From Saprospiraceae bacterium (lineage in GTDB: Bacteria > Bacteroidota > Bacteroidia > Chitinophagales > Saprospiraceae), in the NCBI GenBank assembly GCA_028285085.1, contig JANQQI010000009.1:62001-126000 (forward strand): DNA of 64,000 nucleotides, given 5' to 3'. The first letter of the stretch is position 1. The number at the start of each line of letters is the position of its first letter. This document shows, in pieces, positions 35,387 to 45,148 of this stretch. Below the pieces are notes generated by a model. That model worked only from the letters and a program-made list of their open reading frames with translations. It was not told the origin of the DNA and made no database searches. The translations under genes and the position numbers were made by a program.

Positions 35387-35424
35387 AAATCGCCCGACTC
35401 GCAATACAGCAAGTCGGGCGATTT
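35387..35424 (-). terminator. terminator of the giant T9SS adhesin gene
   Basis: AAATCGCCCGACT (35387-35399) pairs with AGTCGGGCGATTT (35412-35424), 13 bp, loop of 12 nt. On the minus strand it is followed by TCTTTTTA. It lies 33 bp downstream of the gene ending at 35458 and could also act on plus-strand read-through. Confidence 0.85.
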
Positions 35425-35457
35425 TGGTTTAGCTTCGTTGAAGCTGTTTTGCGTGAC

Positions 35458-38400
35458 CTAGCGGAGCATCAACCGGCCACTCTGGAGCGTATCTCCACTA
35501 CGCAAGCGATAGAAATACACGCCCGCACCCGGTAAGTCCGACCGCTCAATCCGCTGCTGGTTCTCTCCGGCTTGGAAACCACGGGAAGTGCTTACCAGTC
35601 GTCCGTTGACATCAAAGATATCCAACTGAGCTGCTGCTGCATCAAGGTCCGACAGTTGGAATTCGATGGTCGTCGAAGTACTGAATGGATTAGGATAGAC
35701 CTCCACCTCAGTTGAAGCTTTACCAATTGCCGCAGTAGGTAGCTCATCGATGATATTTTGGGTCAACGGTAGCGTACGTTGCCAGCTTACGGTATTGTTT
35801 CCGGGGCTTTGATCTCCCAGTAAGGGCAGTGCCGCGATTTCGCTTTCGATAACGTAGCCTTCGGGCGCATCGGCAGGAACCTGCATCGTGAAATTGAGGT
35901 ATTCACACTCGAAGAAGGTCAAGTCCGAGAACTCCCAGGTAGCTGTAAAGGTCGCGGGATCGTAACTTGTAGCACCCGCAGCCACCGGATCGAAGATCAA
36001 AAGTGGATCGTGGCGGAATACGATGGTTCCAAAAATTGTCTGGAAGCCATTGTTGCAATAAGTCACATAGTATTGCTGATTCTGGCCAGGCTGTGGATTC
36101 GAAGAGCCCGCCGTAACGAAGAGATCAAAACCACTGAGTTGATCCAAGAAGAAATTGTTATTATCTGAGCCGGCGGAGCCGGGATCCACACTCACCGCAA
36201 TCGTACCACTCGCTGGGCAATGGGCAACGTATGGGCTTTCAGGGAAAACTGCCAATGTATAATCACCGGCGGGTACACTGAACTCATAATAGCCCGAGGC
36301 ATCCGTAAAGGTCACCAGATCATCCAAGCGCACTTCTACCCCTTCCAGCGGAACGATGGGGCCATTCAGTTCACAGTTCAAGGCGGCATCATCGTTGAAT
36401 ACGCTCCCCGAAATCGTTACAAAGCAAGAAGGGTCTTGGCCAATAATAACTTCGAGTACTTCCTCACAAGTCGCCCCATCGGCGCTGACGGTAACGAAAT
36501 ATGTACCAATCGCCAAGCCATCAACGATCTGCGTAGTAGCTCCATTACTCCAACTATAAGTCGGCTCGCTAATCCCCGTGGTGATCACCCGGGCAATCCC
36601 ATCATCCTCGCCACAACTCGTAAGTTCTGTTTCTATCATAAAACTCAATCCATCTTCTGCAACCACAACCTCCGCAGTATTGGCACACCCCGTTATATCA
36701 TCGGAAAAAGATACGGTGTAAGTACCGGCTTGCTCTACCAAAACACTATTGCCTGAACGATCCACAATAGCACCATCGGTTGTACTCCAATCATCAATCA
36801 CAATTGAATTGGTAGTCATAAAATCAATATCTACTAATAATGGATTACCGTTGAAGCAATTGATATACTGCACATCTGGTGCACTCGCTTGTGGATAAGC
36901 GCGATTATCGATTACGGTGGTGAGTAACGTTATGGTACAACCATTTTGTCCCGAGACCACAACCGAGTATTCACCCGGTTCGTACGCCTCTCGTTCAACA
37001 TCATTAGAAAAGCCACCCGGGCCATCCCAAGTCACGGTAGCTCCTGGTGTTTGTACATCCACTTCTAAAATCACGGGGTCCACACAAGATGCCAGGTTAT
37101 ATTCTGTGGGTAGGCTAGCCTGTGGTAAAACAAAATCTCCTGTTACACTCACCTCATCGCTGGCCGTACAGCCATTTGAACTGGTCACGGTAAGGGTGTA
37201 AGTACCAACGGCATTAACCGTTGGATTAGGACTATCCGCTCCCGAAACAATGTTACCATCATTTGTTGACCAGGCGTAGGTCACACCAGAGCCCGCTTGT
37301 GAAGCACTACCATCCAAAGTAGCCGTGGTGGTCGCGCAGGTAATTTCTTGATTCGGGCCGGCGTTAGCCGTACTTTCGAAAACGGTCACTTGGTCGCTAT
37401 CTTCACATCCGAAAGGATCGACAATAGTAAGCGTGTAGGTCCCGGTGGAACCGACCGTCAAGATAAGTGTGCCTTGACCATCCAAAATTTCACCGTCGTT
37501 TGTCGTCCACTCAATTTCTGCATCGGGAGACAATTGCGATTCACTTCCATCTAGCACGTAGAAATCACTATTTAGACAATCAAAATAGGCATCAGCTCCA
37601 GCATCAGCCACTACGGCGCTATTGGAAGAGAGTTCCAATACATAAGAAGCCACCGCGGTACAGCCGTTACAGTCGGTAACCGTCACCTCATAAATTCCCG
37701 GTCCTAGATTAGAAATTGTTTGACCGGGTTGTACCGGTACCGTATTCCATAAGTAAATATATTGGCCACAACCACCACTGGGAATTGCGGTAATCGAACC
37801 ATCGTAGCTGCCAGGGCAAGAAACGGGCGTACTTTCAAAAGTTATCTCAAGCTCGCCTTCTGCCTCTAAGGTAATTGTATTAGAAGCTACGCAACCCGTT
37901 TGAGGATTAATGACTTCCACGCCATAAGTTCCAGCACCTAGGACCAAGGCATAGTCTCCATCGGTTGTAAGGAAGTTGCCGTCCGAAGTACTCCAATTGT
38001 ACTCTAAGCCAGGTGCAAAACCATCCACTATAGCATTCAATTCAATTTCTTCCAGATTTGCACAACTGATCGTCCCCCCGTTCTGCACAATTTCTACAGA
38101 AGAAGGCAGAATACCATTGATGATAAAATAAGTAGTCGAAGAGGTACAGCCAAAGTCATTGGTACCTTCAACACGCCAATTCCCCGCCTCAGTTGCTTCT
38201 ACGGTAGTTTGGTTATCATACTCCGGTACCGGAACATTATTAGCAAACCAGCGATAAGCAATATCAGGGCTATTTTGACTATCCTCGACAGTTAGGAAGA
38301 CAGAAGAAAGGCAATTTAGGGTATCCTGATTGGCAGAAATAGTCAAGTTAGGGTAAATCACATGGTTAAGTACATTCAAGGTAGCGAAGCTAACGCAGCC

Positions 38401-40401
38401 AGGACGTATAATCACCAATTGGTAGGTTCCAGGTTGGTCGACCGTTGGCGTCAAGGTATTGCCACCGCTAACAATATTTCCAGTGGTGGTGGTCCAATTA
38501 ATGGAAGCATCAGCCCCATCATAGGAATTAGAACCATCCAAAATCAGAAAATCCATGGTGCAATCCAGACTCAGTACCGTTTCTTCAAGTACGGCGAGAC
38601 TGTTATAAACAATGACTTCATCGCTTCCGGAGCACCCCGTAGTCAAATCGGTAGCCGTTAGAATGTAAGTCCCTGCATCGTTAATGGTTGGGGTCAAGGT
38701 ATTTGCACCATTGAGAATATTGCCATCATCCGTCGTCCATTCGTAGCTGATATCGTTATTGTCAACCACTCCAGGAGCATCTAATTGTAAAGTAAACAAG
38801 CATTGGAAATGCTGATCCGGTCCGGCATCGACTCCCAGGGGTTCGTCGTTTTCGACAACCTCTACGGACAAGGTGCCTTGGCAAGCGGAAGCAGTCAGTC
38901 CTTTTACTAGATAAGTTCCCGGCTCAGATACCGTTACCGTTTGGCCATTGGCGCTAAAGCCTCCTGGTCCGCTCCACTCGTATTCAACGATAGGCAGGTC
39001 AGCATCCACGAATAGAACAATGGCCTGGGTGTTGCAATTGAGGGGCTCGTTGCCCGTTATATTTAGCTCAGGAATTTGCAGGTTTCCAGTCACCACCGTA
39101 CTGCTTTGCGCGGTACAGCCATTCGCACTAGTGACTTGTACTGTATAAGTCCCCGGCTCGTCCACAACTGGATTTGGTAAAGTTTCGTTGCTTTGATTAA
39201 TATCTGGTCCACTCCAGAGGTAGGTTACATCTGGGACACTGGTCACCGCCTGGAGTTCCACACTGGGTTGCGTCAGACAATTAAGTGCCCCACCGGTCAC
39301 GGTCAAATCTGGTACAGGATCGCCATAGTCCGCTAATTCCAGGATCACGATGCTATCGCATCCCGTAACGGATGCACTGAGTAGGGCAATTTCGTAAGTC
39401 CCCGCTTCACAGTACAATTCACCGTTATATAGCAGACATTCACCTAAGCAAATTGTATCCATAACGGTGGTTGGAATCAATGGCTCAACGGAAAGGGTTA
39501 GGGTATAATTAATAGTTTGACAAGCCGTAATTTGCTGACTAACGTAAGCCCCAGGATTACAAATGAGCTCGCCAAAGAAATCATAGCACTCGCCTTCACA
39601 AACCGTCTCAAATAGATCAGTTTGCATCGTTTCTTGCATCACGGTGAAATTACTGCATTCCACTACATTATTGCATAAACCTTGAATTTCTACACAAACG
39701 GTCAATGAATTCCCGTCCACTGATTCATCCACGTCAACCACGATATCCGCCCCGTTATCTTCCACCATTTCTACGCCCAGTGGCAAATCCCAAACGTAAG
39801 TAGCTCCGTCAACCGGTGCTACGGAAAGCGGGACTTCATCCACTGCACAAAAGCCCTCTGGGGCTTCTACGGGACCATTTGAGGCTTGAGGTGGGGCAAT
39901 CGTTGCTCCCGTGTTGTCAAATAATTGATAATCACAGATACTATTAGCAAAACCATCGATCAGCAAATAATAACGTTGTCCGATCTCTAATTGTGCGAAT
40001 AAGTTATAAATGGAAAAGTTGGGAATTTCTTCACACATCACCTGAATAGGTATCAAGCCACTATTACCGAACTCTGTGTACAAAGCCACCTGTAAGCCAT
40101 TGCCTCCATTCATACCGCCAGAGCAATTGGATACTTCGATATCCATCGAAAGGAAGTTATTCCCAGCAATAAAAGACAACCAATGATAATTACTTAAAAC
40201 CGCATTACCATTACAGCCAGGCAACACATCGACATTTGGCGAAAAAGGAGGGACTGTGCTGCAGAAACCGTCCAAGCCCGCGCAGTAAACAGGCGCATTG
40301 GGATAAAAGTCATCGGCAGGTGGAAATGGATCATCACATTGCGCCATTAAACTGAGATGCGCAATAAATAAGCAAATAAGAACACTGAGGCTTTTTTTCA
40401 T
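35458..40401 (-). CDS. giant T9SS-secreted adhesin-like protein with Ig/PKD-like repeats
   Basis: A 1647-residue protein with a signal peptide (MKKSLSVLICLFIAHLSLMAQ). After an N-terminal region with disulphide-prone cysteines come about 12 repeats of roughly 80-100 residues, each closing with a phrase like EPGTYTVQVTSANGCTA or STGTYTLTIVDPFGCEDSD, the pattern of Bacteroidota Ig/PKD-type modules. Near residue 1390 a SdrD-B/Cna-B-like domain begins (ISGSVFNDDA..NCELN, then GVEVRLDD, ASGYYEFSVPAGDY), then a DUF11-like domain. The C-terminus (VEVYPNPFSTSTTIEF, LDIFDVNGRLVST, GAGVYFYRLRSG) is a T9SS type A sorting domain. Likely a cell-surface adhesin. Confidence 0.88.
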   Translation of the reverse strand: MKKSLSVLICLFIAHLSLMAQCDDPFPPADDFYPNAPVYCAGLDGFCSTVPPFSPNVDVLPGCNGNAVLSNYHWLSFIAGNNFLSMDIEVSNCSGGMNGGNGLQVALYTEFGNSGLIPIQVMCEEIPNFSIYNLFAQLEIGQRYYLLIDGFANSICDYQLFDNTGATIAPPQASNGPVEAPEGFCAVDEVPLSVAPVDGATYVWDLPLGVEMVEDNGADIVVDVDESVDGNSLTVCVEIQGLCNNVVECSNFTVMQETMQTDLFETVCEGECYDFFGELICNPGAYVSQQITACQTINYTLTLSVEPLIPTTVMDTICLGECLLYNGELYCEAGTYEIALLSASVTGCDSIVILELADYGDPVPDLTVTGGALNCLTQPSVELQAVTSVPDVTYLWSGPDINQSNETLPNPVVDEPGTYTVQVTSANGCTAQSSTVVTGNLQIPELNITGNEPLNCNTQAIVLFVDADLPIVEYEWSGPGGFSANGQTVTVSEPGTYLVKGLTASACQGTLSVEVVENDEPLGVDAGPDQHFQCLFTLQLDAPGVVDNNDISYEWTTDDGNILNGANTLTPTINDAGTYILTATDLTTGCSGSDEVIVYNSLAVLEETVLSLDCTMDFLILDGSNSYDGADASINWTTTTGNIVSGGNTLTPTVDQPGTYQLVIIRPGCVSFATLNVLNHVIYPNLTISANQDTLNCLSSVFLTVEDSQNSPDIAYRWFANNVPVPEYDNQTTVEATEAGNWRVEGTNDFGCTSSTTYFIINGILPSSVEIVQNGGTISCANLEEIELNAIVDGFAPGLEYNWSTSDGNFLTTDGDYALVLGAGTYGVEVINPQTGCVASNTITLEAEGELEITFESTPVSCPGSYDGSITAIPSGGCGQYIYLWNTVPVQPGQTISNLGPGIYEVTVTDCNGCTAVASYVLELSSNSAVVADAGADAYFDCLNSDFYVLDGSESQLSPDAEIEWTTNDGEILDGQGTLILTVGSTGTYTLTIVDPFGCEDSDQVTVFESTANAGPNQEITCATTTATLDGSASQAGSGVTYAWSTNDGNIVSGADSPNPTVNAVGTYTLTVTSSNGCTASDEVSVTGDFVLPQASLPTEYNLASCVDPVILEVDVQTPGATVTWDGPGGFSNDVEREAYEPGEYSVVVSGQNGCTITLLTTVIDNRAYPQASAPDVQYINCFNGNPLLVDIDFMTTNSIVIDDWSTTDGAIVDRSGNSVLVEQAGTYTVSFSDDITGCANTAEVVVAEDGLSFMIETELTSCGEDDGIARVITTGISEPTYSWSNGATTQIVDGLAIGTYFVTVSADGATCEEVLEVIIGQDPSCFVTISGSVFNDDAALNCELNGPIVPLEGVEVRLDDLVTFTDASGYYEFSVPAGDYTLAVFPESPYVAHCPASGTIAVSVDPGSAGSDNNNFFLDQLSGFDLFVTAGSSNPQPGQNQQYYVTYCNNGFQTIFGTIVFRHDPLLIFDPVAAGATSYDPATFTATWEFSDLTFFECEYLNFTMQVPADAPEGYVIESEIAALPLLGDQSPGNNTVSWQRTLPLTQNIIDELPTAAIGKASTEVEVYPNPFSTSTTIEFQLSDLDAAAAQLDIFDVNGRLVSTSRGFQAGENQQRIERSDLPGAGVYFYRLRSGDTLQSGRLMLR

Positions 40402-40696
40402 GATCGTGATTTTTTGAGCATTGGTAAACGTCTTATCATGTCAACTATGAGCAGTTGAACATCAAAGGCATAGAATTGCCAGGTAACGGCGGTAGGGATT
40501 GTGTGCTTTACCCGAAATCGGTAATCGCAATCAGGATGGGAAGGTAACTGATAAGTTTGGATGGAGAAATGAGCTCCATTTCAGGTCTAAAAGTAGTAAA
40601 GAATCTTTACTTATTGAAATTGTTTATATTAAAAAACTCTACGCTTGACAATCTATTTGATTTTAGATTACTTTTGAAAAACATCCCACAGTTGCC

Positions 40697-43669
40697 ATGC
40701 TCCGCCATTTAGCCATTTTACTACTCCTACTTCACTGGCCATTCTGGCGATTATGCGCACAAATTCCTTCTGATCCGCTTCCCCTGAGGTTCCATCCTGT
40801 ACAGCAGCTGATCCAGCAAGGACAATTCGATTCGGTGGCCGTGCTACTGGATCAGCTACCCGCATCGGATACCACTTCGTTTTGGGCACATCTTTTTCGC
40901 TACCAAAATGCCCGCAATTTACGGCGTCATAAAACGGCATTTCGGCTAGCCCGCCGCGCCCAGCACAAGTTAGAAGCATTAACTTTCCAACAACGCCAAT
41001 GGCTCGAAATACAAAGCGCAGAAGCTGCCTTCAATCGTCGTAAACGCGAACTAGCTCTGGAGCACCTGGATCAGTTTCAAAAATTAAGACAACAGCATAA
41101 GATCAATGATTCTGCTCTGGTTATCTACGCCAAATTTGTAGAAAGCCTGAGTTATGGCTTGTACGGCGATCATCGGGGCCAGCCTGCGGCTACCGCTTTA
41201 CTGGGCGTTATTCAGCGTTGCCAACAGTACCCACAAGCTTTGCCTTATCTACACGGTCAGGTGTTTCGACGACTCGGTAATCTCATGCGTATTTCTGCCG
41301 ATTTTGATGGCGCCACTAATTACTACCAGCAGGAGCTTCAATTATATCAAATACATTATCCGGCAGATCATTTTGAAACGGCTGTCGCCCATTATAGCTT
41401 AGGCAATATTGCCTACGAACTTATGGCGTATCAAACCGCTCTAGATCATTATCGACAGACGTATCACGTTTGGAAAGATCATTTTAAACCTTCAGCAACC
41501 TACTTACGCTATCTCACGGAGGCTATGGGAGACATGTATTGGGAATTGAACATCCCAGATAGTGCAATCTATTTCTATGATTTGGCTGTCAATAAATCAG
41601 ATGCACCAAGTCAAAACCCGCTATCTATCCAGATGAAGCGAGGTGATAGTCTGTTGGTACAAAAGGATTATCGCCAGGCATTGAATACTTACACCGATGC
41701 TCTGGCTTTTCGACGGGAGATTTACGGTGCGAAGCACGCCATGACCGGAGCTTGTCAAAGTCAAATCGCCAAGACCCATTACCGAAAGGGCCAGTTGACG
41801 ACGGCTTTGCAAGCTTATCAAAGGGCGATAACTATGCTGGTGGTTGATTTTGATGATTCCACTTCTATGGCTGATCCCCAGCCCAATATGGAGGTACTAT
41901 CCGAGCAATATTTATTGGAGGCCCTGGCGGGCAAAACCATCACCTTAAGAGATATTTACCGCGCTGACCCCAGCTCAGTCCATTTGCAAAATGCCTGGCA
42001 AACCGCCCAGCGGGCCGTACAAATGCTGCAGCAATTAAGATCTAGCCCGTTATCCGATCCGGCAAAACTGTTTTGGACACAGAAATACTATTTTTTATTT
42101 GAGATTGCCATAGAGCTGGCTTACGCTCAATTTCCCGAGGAGGAAACATTCATTGCGGCAGCGCTTCCTCTAATTGAAAGTAGTAAAGCACTCTTACTGC
42201 ACAACCAATTGCGTTCAGAACAAGAAATTTCATTTCATAATCTTTCGGAGAAAATTCTGGAGGAGGAAAAACAATTAAAGAAAAACATCAATGAATATTC
42301 GGTCAAAATAAATCGAGAAGAACAACTCTGTGAGCGGGCCAATCAACGCAAACTCAGCACCTGGCAAAAAGAATTGCAGCAGCATAAGCTGCAGTATCGC
42401 CAATTTTTACAACAGCTCGCTACGCAGCATCCTAAGTATTATGCCCTGCGGCATCAAAATCCAACGATCCAACTGGCTGATGTTCGAGAGCGATTATTAA
42501 CCACTGATAGTTCAGCGGTCCTAATCTGTTTTGAAAGTGAGGCCCACCTTTATTTACTGGCCATTGATCAACAACGTGGCATTCGTAGACGTATCGCAAA
42601 AGCTAGTTTGCTCCTTAGCCAACTAGCTACTTTCCTATCGGCAGTACAAAATATCGAACAAATCTATCAACAACCGGAGCAAAATTTTCGGCAGTTCACG
42701 AAAACGAGTTATTGGCTCTACCAGCATCTTTTGGCCGATCTTTTTAAGCAAATGGGCACGGCGACTAAGCATTGGTACTGGATACCCGACCGGCTTCTCT
42801 ACCCATTGCCTATGGCCTGCTTGCTGACGGAAGCAGTCTCTGTCGGGCAAAAAAGAGATTTTAGGCCACTCCCCTATTTGCTGCGGCAACACCATTTTAC
42901 GCACTCGCCATCACTGGGCAGTCTGATGTTGCATCAAAATAATCCGCCATCAAATGATCAGCGTACTTACACGGGCTTTGCACCGGCGCAATTCCCGGCG
43001 GAACTACCTAGCTTACGCTGGAATCAAGCGGAGGTGCGCGAGGCCCAAGCCCTGTGGTCCGGCGAAGCTTATTTCGGACCTCAAGCCACCAAAGCTGCTT
43101 TTTTGCAGTCCGATTATCGATCTACGATCGAGCATTTAGCAACCCACGCCGTACTCGATCACGCACAGCCCATGCGCTCCCATATCCTGTTTGAAGGCCT
43201 GGACAGCAGTGACCACCTGTTCGTTTATGAACTTTACGCCAAAGCCCTAAATGCTGATTTGGTTATCCTCAACGCCTGTCAAACCAATTCTGGGGCTTGG
43301 ACAATTGGAGAAGGCATGGTGGGGTTAGAGCAAGCGTTCCGCTACGCGGGCTGTAATAGTTTGTTGACCAATTCGTGGGCAGTAGATGATCAAGCCGCAG
43401 CACAACTCACACAGTATCTTTTCGAAGGCCTGCACGCCGGAAGTGCTAAGGATATCGCCCTAAGTGGAGCACAGGAACGCTACCTGTCTACCGCCGAGCC
43501 CGCTTACCGGCATCCTTACTTTTGGGCGGGACTGCGCCTGAGTGGTGCCCCGCATCCTCTACCAAGAACTAATCAGGGGAATCATAACTGGTGGGTTTTA
43601 ATTGGCATTGCTCTATTAATCGGCGCGCTTTATTTTTTCATCCGGCCACGTTCAATCCAGAAGAGCTAA
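40697..43669 (+). CDS. TPR-CHAT domain protein (putative caspase-like peptidase)
   Basis: A 990-residue protein with a signal-like N-terminus (MLRHLAILLLLLHWPFWRLCAQ), about eight TPR units (for example YQTALDHYRQTYHVWKDHF), a long coiled-coil-like linker (about 510-590) and a C-terminal CHAT domain. The CHAT catalytic pair is H817 in HLATHAVLDH and C861 in LNACQTNSG, followed by GLEQAFRYAGCNSLLTNSWAVDD. A final transmembrane helix (WWVLIGIALLIGALYFFI) ends the protein. CHAT proteases cleave partner proteins in response to TPR-sensed signals; here the substrate is unknown. It converges on the sigma/anti-sigma pair with an 18-bp 3' overlap. Confidence 0.88.
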   Translation: MLRHLAILLLLLHWPFWRLCAQIPSDPLPLRFHPVQQLIQQGQFDSVAVLLDQLPASDTTSFWAHLFRYQNARNLRRHKTAFRLARRAQHKLEALTFQQRQWLEIQSAEAAFNRRKRELALEHLDQFQKLRQQHKINDSALVIYAKFVESLSYGLYGDHRGQPAATALLGVIQRCQQYPQALPYLHGQVFRRLGNLMRISADFDGATNYYQQELQLYQIHYPADHFETAVAHYSLGNIAYELMAYQTALDHYRQTYHVWKDHFKPSATYLRYLTEAMGDMYWELNIPDSAIYFYDLAVNKSDAPSQNPLSIQMKRGDSLLVQKDYRQALNTYTDALAFRREIYGAKHAMTGACQSQIAKTHYRKGQLTTALQAYQRAITMLVVDFDDSTSMADPQPNMEVLSEQYLLEALAGKTITLRDIYRADPSSVHLQNAWQTAQRAVQMLQQLRSSPLSDPAKLFWTQKYYFLFEIAIELAYAQFPEEETFIAAALPLIESSKALLLHNQLRSEQEISFHNLSEKILEEEKQLKKNINEYSVKINREEQLCERANQRKLSTWQKELQQHKLQYRQFLQQLATQHPKYYALRHQNPTIQLADVRERLLTTDSSAVLICFESEAHLYLLAIDQQRGIRRRIAKASLLLSQLATFLSAVQNIEQIYQQPEQNFRQFTKTSYWLYQHLLADLFKQMGTATKHWYWIPDRLLYPLPMACLLTEAVSVGQKRDFRPLPYLLRQHHFTHSPSLGSLMLHQNNPPSNDQRTYTGFAPAQFPAELPSLRWNQAEVREAQALWSGEAYFGPQATKAAFLQSDYRSTIEHLATHAVLDHAQPMRSHILFEGLDSSDHLFVYELYAKALNADLVILNACQTNSGAWTIGEGMVGLEQAFRYAGCNSLLTNSWAVDDQAAAQLTQYLFEGLHAGSAKDIALSGAQERYLSTAEPAYRHPYFWAGLRLSGAPHPLPRTNQGNHNWWVLIGIALLIGALYFFIRPRSIQKS

Positions 43670-44398
43670 TACAGCTTGCACCGCTTCCTTTTGATAATCA
43701 CTTTCTGTTTGCAAGGTCTCTAATAAAGTCTTGGCCTGTTCCGTTTGCCCTAATTGCAAAGCCGCCAGACTTTGGTACCAGAGTGCAGGTGCCTGAAAAT
43801 CATTCTGGCTTTGTCGGACTTGCTGAAACGCTTGTATAGCTGCTGTACTGCGGGGCGGCTTCTGGGCTAAAAGGGATTGGCCCAGATAAAATTGGATTTG
43901 ATTATCCGGGGCGGCGCCACCACCGAGCGCTTGCTCGAAAGCCGCGGCCGCGGCCGCATAATTTTGCTCCTCGTAATATTTGCAAGCTTGAGTCCAAGGT
44001 GTTGTCAAACTACTATTGTCTCCCCTGAGCTGTACTGGCCCTCGATAAGTTTCATAATAATCGGCAAACAACTGCGTCGGTTCAACCGCCGAGGTGGGCC
44101 AGAGCCACCAAGCAATACTTAATAAGAGCAATACACTAGCAGCTACCAAAAGTGGCCGGTGCCAAGTAGTGCGTTGCATTGGTACCGTTTGGGCTTCCAA
44201 CTGTTGATCTAATTGGGCGAGTTGCTCCCGTAGTTTCTGGCGCCCACCGATTTTTATTAATTGACGACTGGCCCGTTCGGCATCCACGGCTTCGGCCAAT
44301 TGACGATCGGATGCTAAGCGCTCGGTAAACGCAGCCCGTTCGGTAGCAGTCATTTGTCCGTCCAGATATTTTTCGATGGCCAATTGATCCTTATCCAT
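43652..44398 (-). CDS. anti-sigma-factor-like membrane protein with TPR
   Basis: A 248-residue protein. Residues 1-70 resemble an anti-sigma domain (DQLAIEKYLDGQMTATERAAFTERLASDRQLAEAVDAERASR). A transmembrane helix lies at about 84-101 (PLLVAASVLLLLSIAWWLW). The periplasmic rest holds TPR-like helices (YYEEQNYAAAAAAFEQAL, AIQAFQQVRQSQ, LGQTEQAKTLLETL). It overlaps the upstream sigma factor gene by 8 bp, so it likely holds that sigma factor at the membrane. A GGCCGC-repeat tract in the DNA encodes a poly-Ala stretch. Confidence 0.8.
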   Translation of the reverse strand: MDKDQLAIEKYLDGQMTATERAAFTERLASDRQLAEAVDAERASRQLIKIGGRQKLREQLAQLDQQLEAQTVPMQRTTWHRPLLVAASVLLLLSIAWWLWPTSAVEPTQLFADYYETYRGPVQLRGDNSSLTTPWTQACKYYEEQNYAAAAAAFEQALGGGAAPDNQIQFYLGQSLLAQKPPRSTAAIQAFQQVRQSQNDFQAPALWYQSLAALQLGQTEQAKTLLETLQTESDYQKEAVQAVLALLD

Positions 44399-44984
44399 TT
44401 CGCTTTAATAATTTCAATAAATCCGGTCGGTCACTCAACAACTTTTTGAGTCGTTGCAAGCAACGGTATTTTTGGTTACGCACCACTTGGGCACTGCTAT
44501 ATTGCAAATGTTCTCGAATGTCTTCCATTGACAATTGCTCGTAATACACTTTGATCAAAATGGATTGGCAATCTTTCCCTAGCTCAGAAAACAGTTCAAA
44601 CAATTGCGCTTCGGTCTCACGATCCAAAAAATCAGAAATCGCCAAAGTGTCTTGATCGTTAAAAATTTGCGTATCGATTATCCGCCGTTCTATTTTTTGA
44701 CGCTTCAATTGATTCAACCAGTAAAAGCGGGCGATGGCGTAGAGATAAACCGAAATGCTACTTTCTCCCCGAAATTTTCGGGCTTTGACATTCTCGTATA
44801 ATCGAATCACGGCCTCCTGAAATACATCCTTGGCCTGGGCGAGATTTCCGCCGTTTTTCTGTACGAAATGTAACACCATTGGTCGCTCTCGCCGATAAAT
44901 TAAAGCCAGTGCCTCCGTCTCCGCCGTACCTCCGGCCCGAAGTTTTTCCAGTAAACTGGTATCGGAAAGACTAGCTTTTTTCAT
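44391..44984 (-). CDS. ECF-type RNA polymerase sigma factor
   Basis: A 197-residue sigma-70-family protein. Region 2 is at about 25-90 (LALIYRRERPMVLHFVQKNGGNLAQAKDVFQEAVIRLYENV, SSISVYLYAIARFYWLNQLKR), and region 4 at about 130-185 (LFSELGKDCQSILIKVYYEQLSMEDIREHLQYSSAQVVRNQKYRCLQRLKKLL). It is paired with the downstream anti-sigma gene by an 8-bp overlap. Together with the converging TPR-CHAT protein this is a module seen in Bacteroidota; a proteolytic release of the anti-sigma factor by the CHAT protein is an attractive but unproven idea. Confidence 0.9.
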   Translation of the reverse strand: MKKASLSDTSLLEKLRAGGTAETEALALIYRRERPMVLHFVQKNGGNLAQAKDVFQEAVIRLYENVKARKFRGESSISVYLYAIARFYWLNQLKRQKIERRIIDTQIFNDQDTLAISDFLDRETEAQLFELFSELGKDCQSILIKVYYEQLSMEDIREHLQYSSAQVVRNQKYRCLQRLKKLLSDRPDLLKLLKRNG

Positions 44985-45148
44985 AAGTCAATCGACAATA
45001 AGGGATTGTAACTATCCGGTGCAAAAAAATTTAAACGGCTATCGAAGATAATTTTTTTACAAAAATTATCCCGGTGATGATTACACTTTATTCGGCCGGA
45101 TTGACATACACGCGATAATACTCTGTAGTAGACTTTAAAACCAATCTC

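Noticed and set aside
35458-40401. possible CRISPR or DNA tandem repeat in the giant adhesin
   Set aside because: The repetition is at protein level with diverged DNA and 80-100-residue spacing; no direct repeats with spacers are present.
43930-43960. GGCCGC simple repeat as a regulatory site
   Set aside because: It lies inside the anti-sigma gene and encodes a poly-alanine helix of the TPR region.
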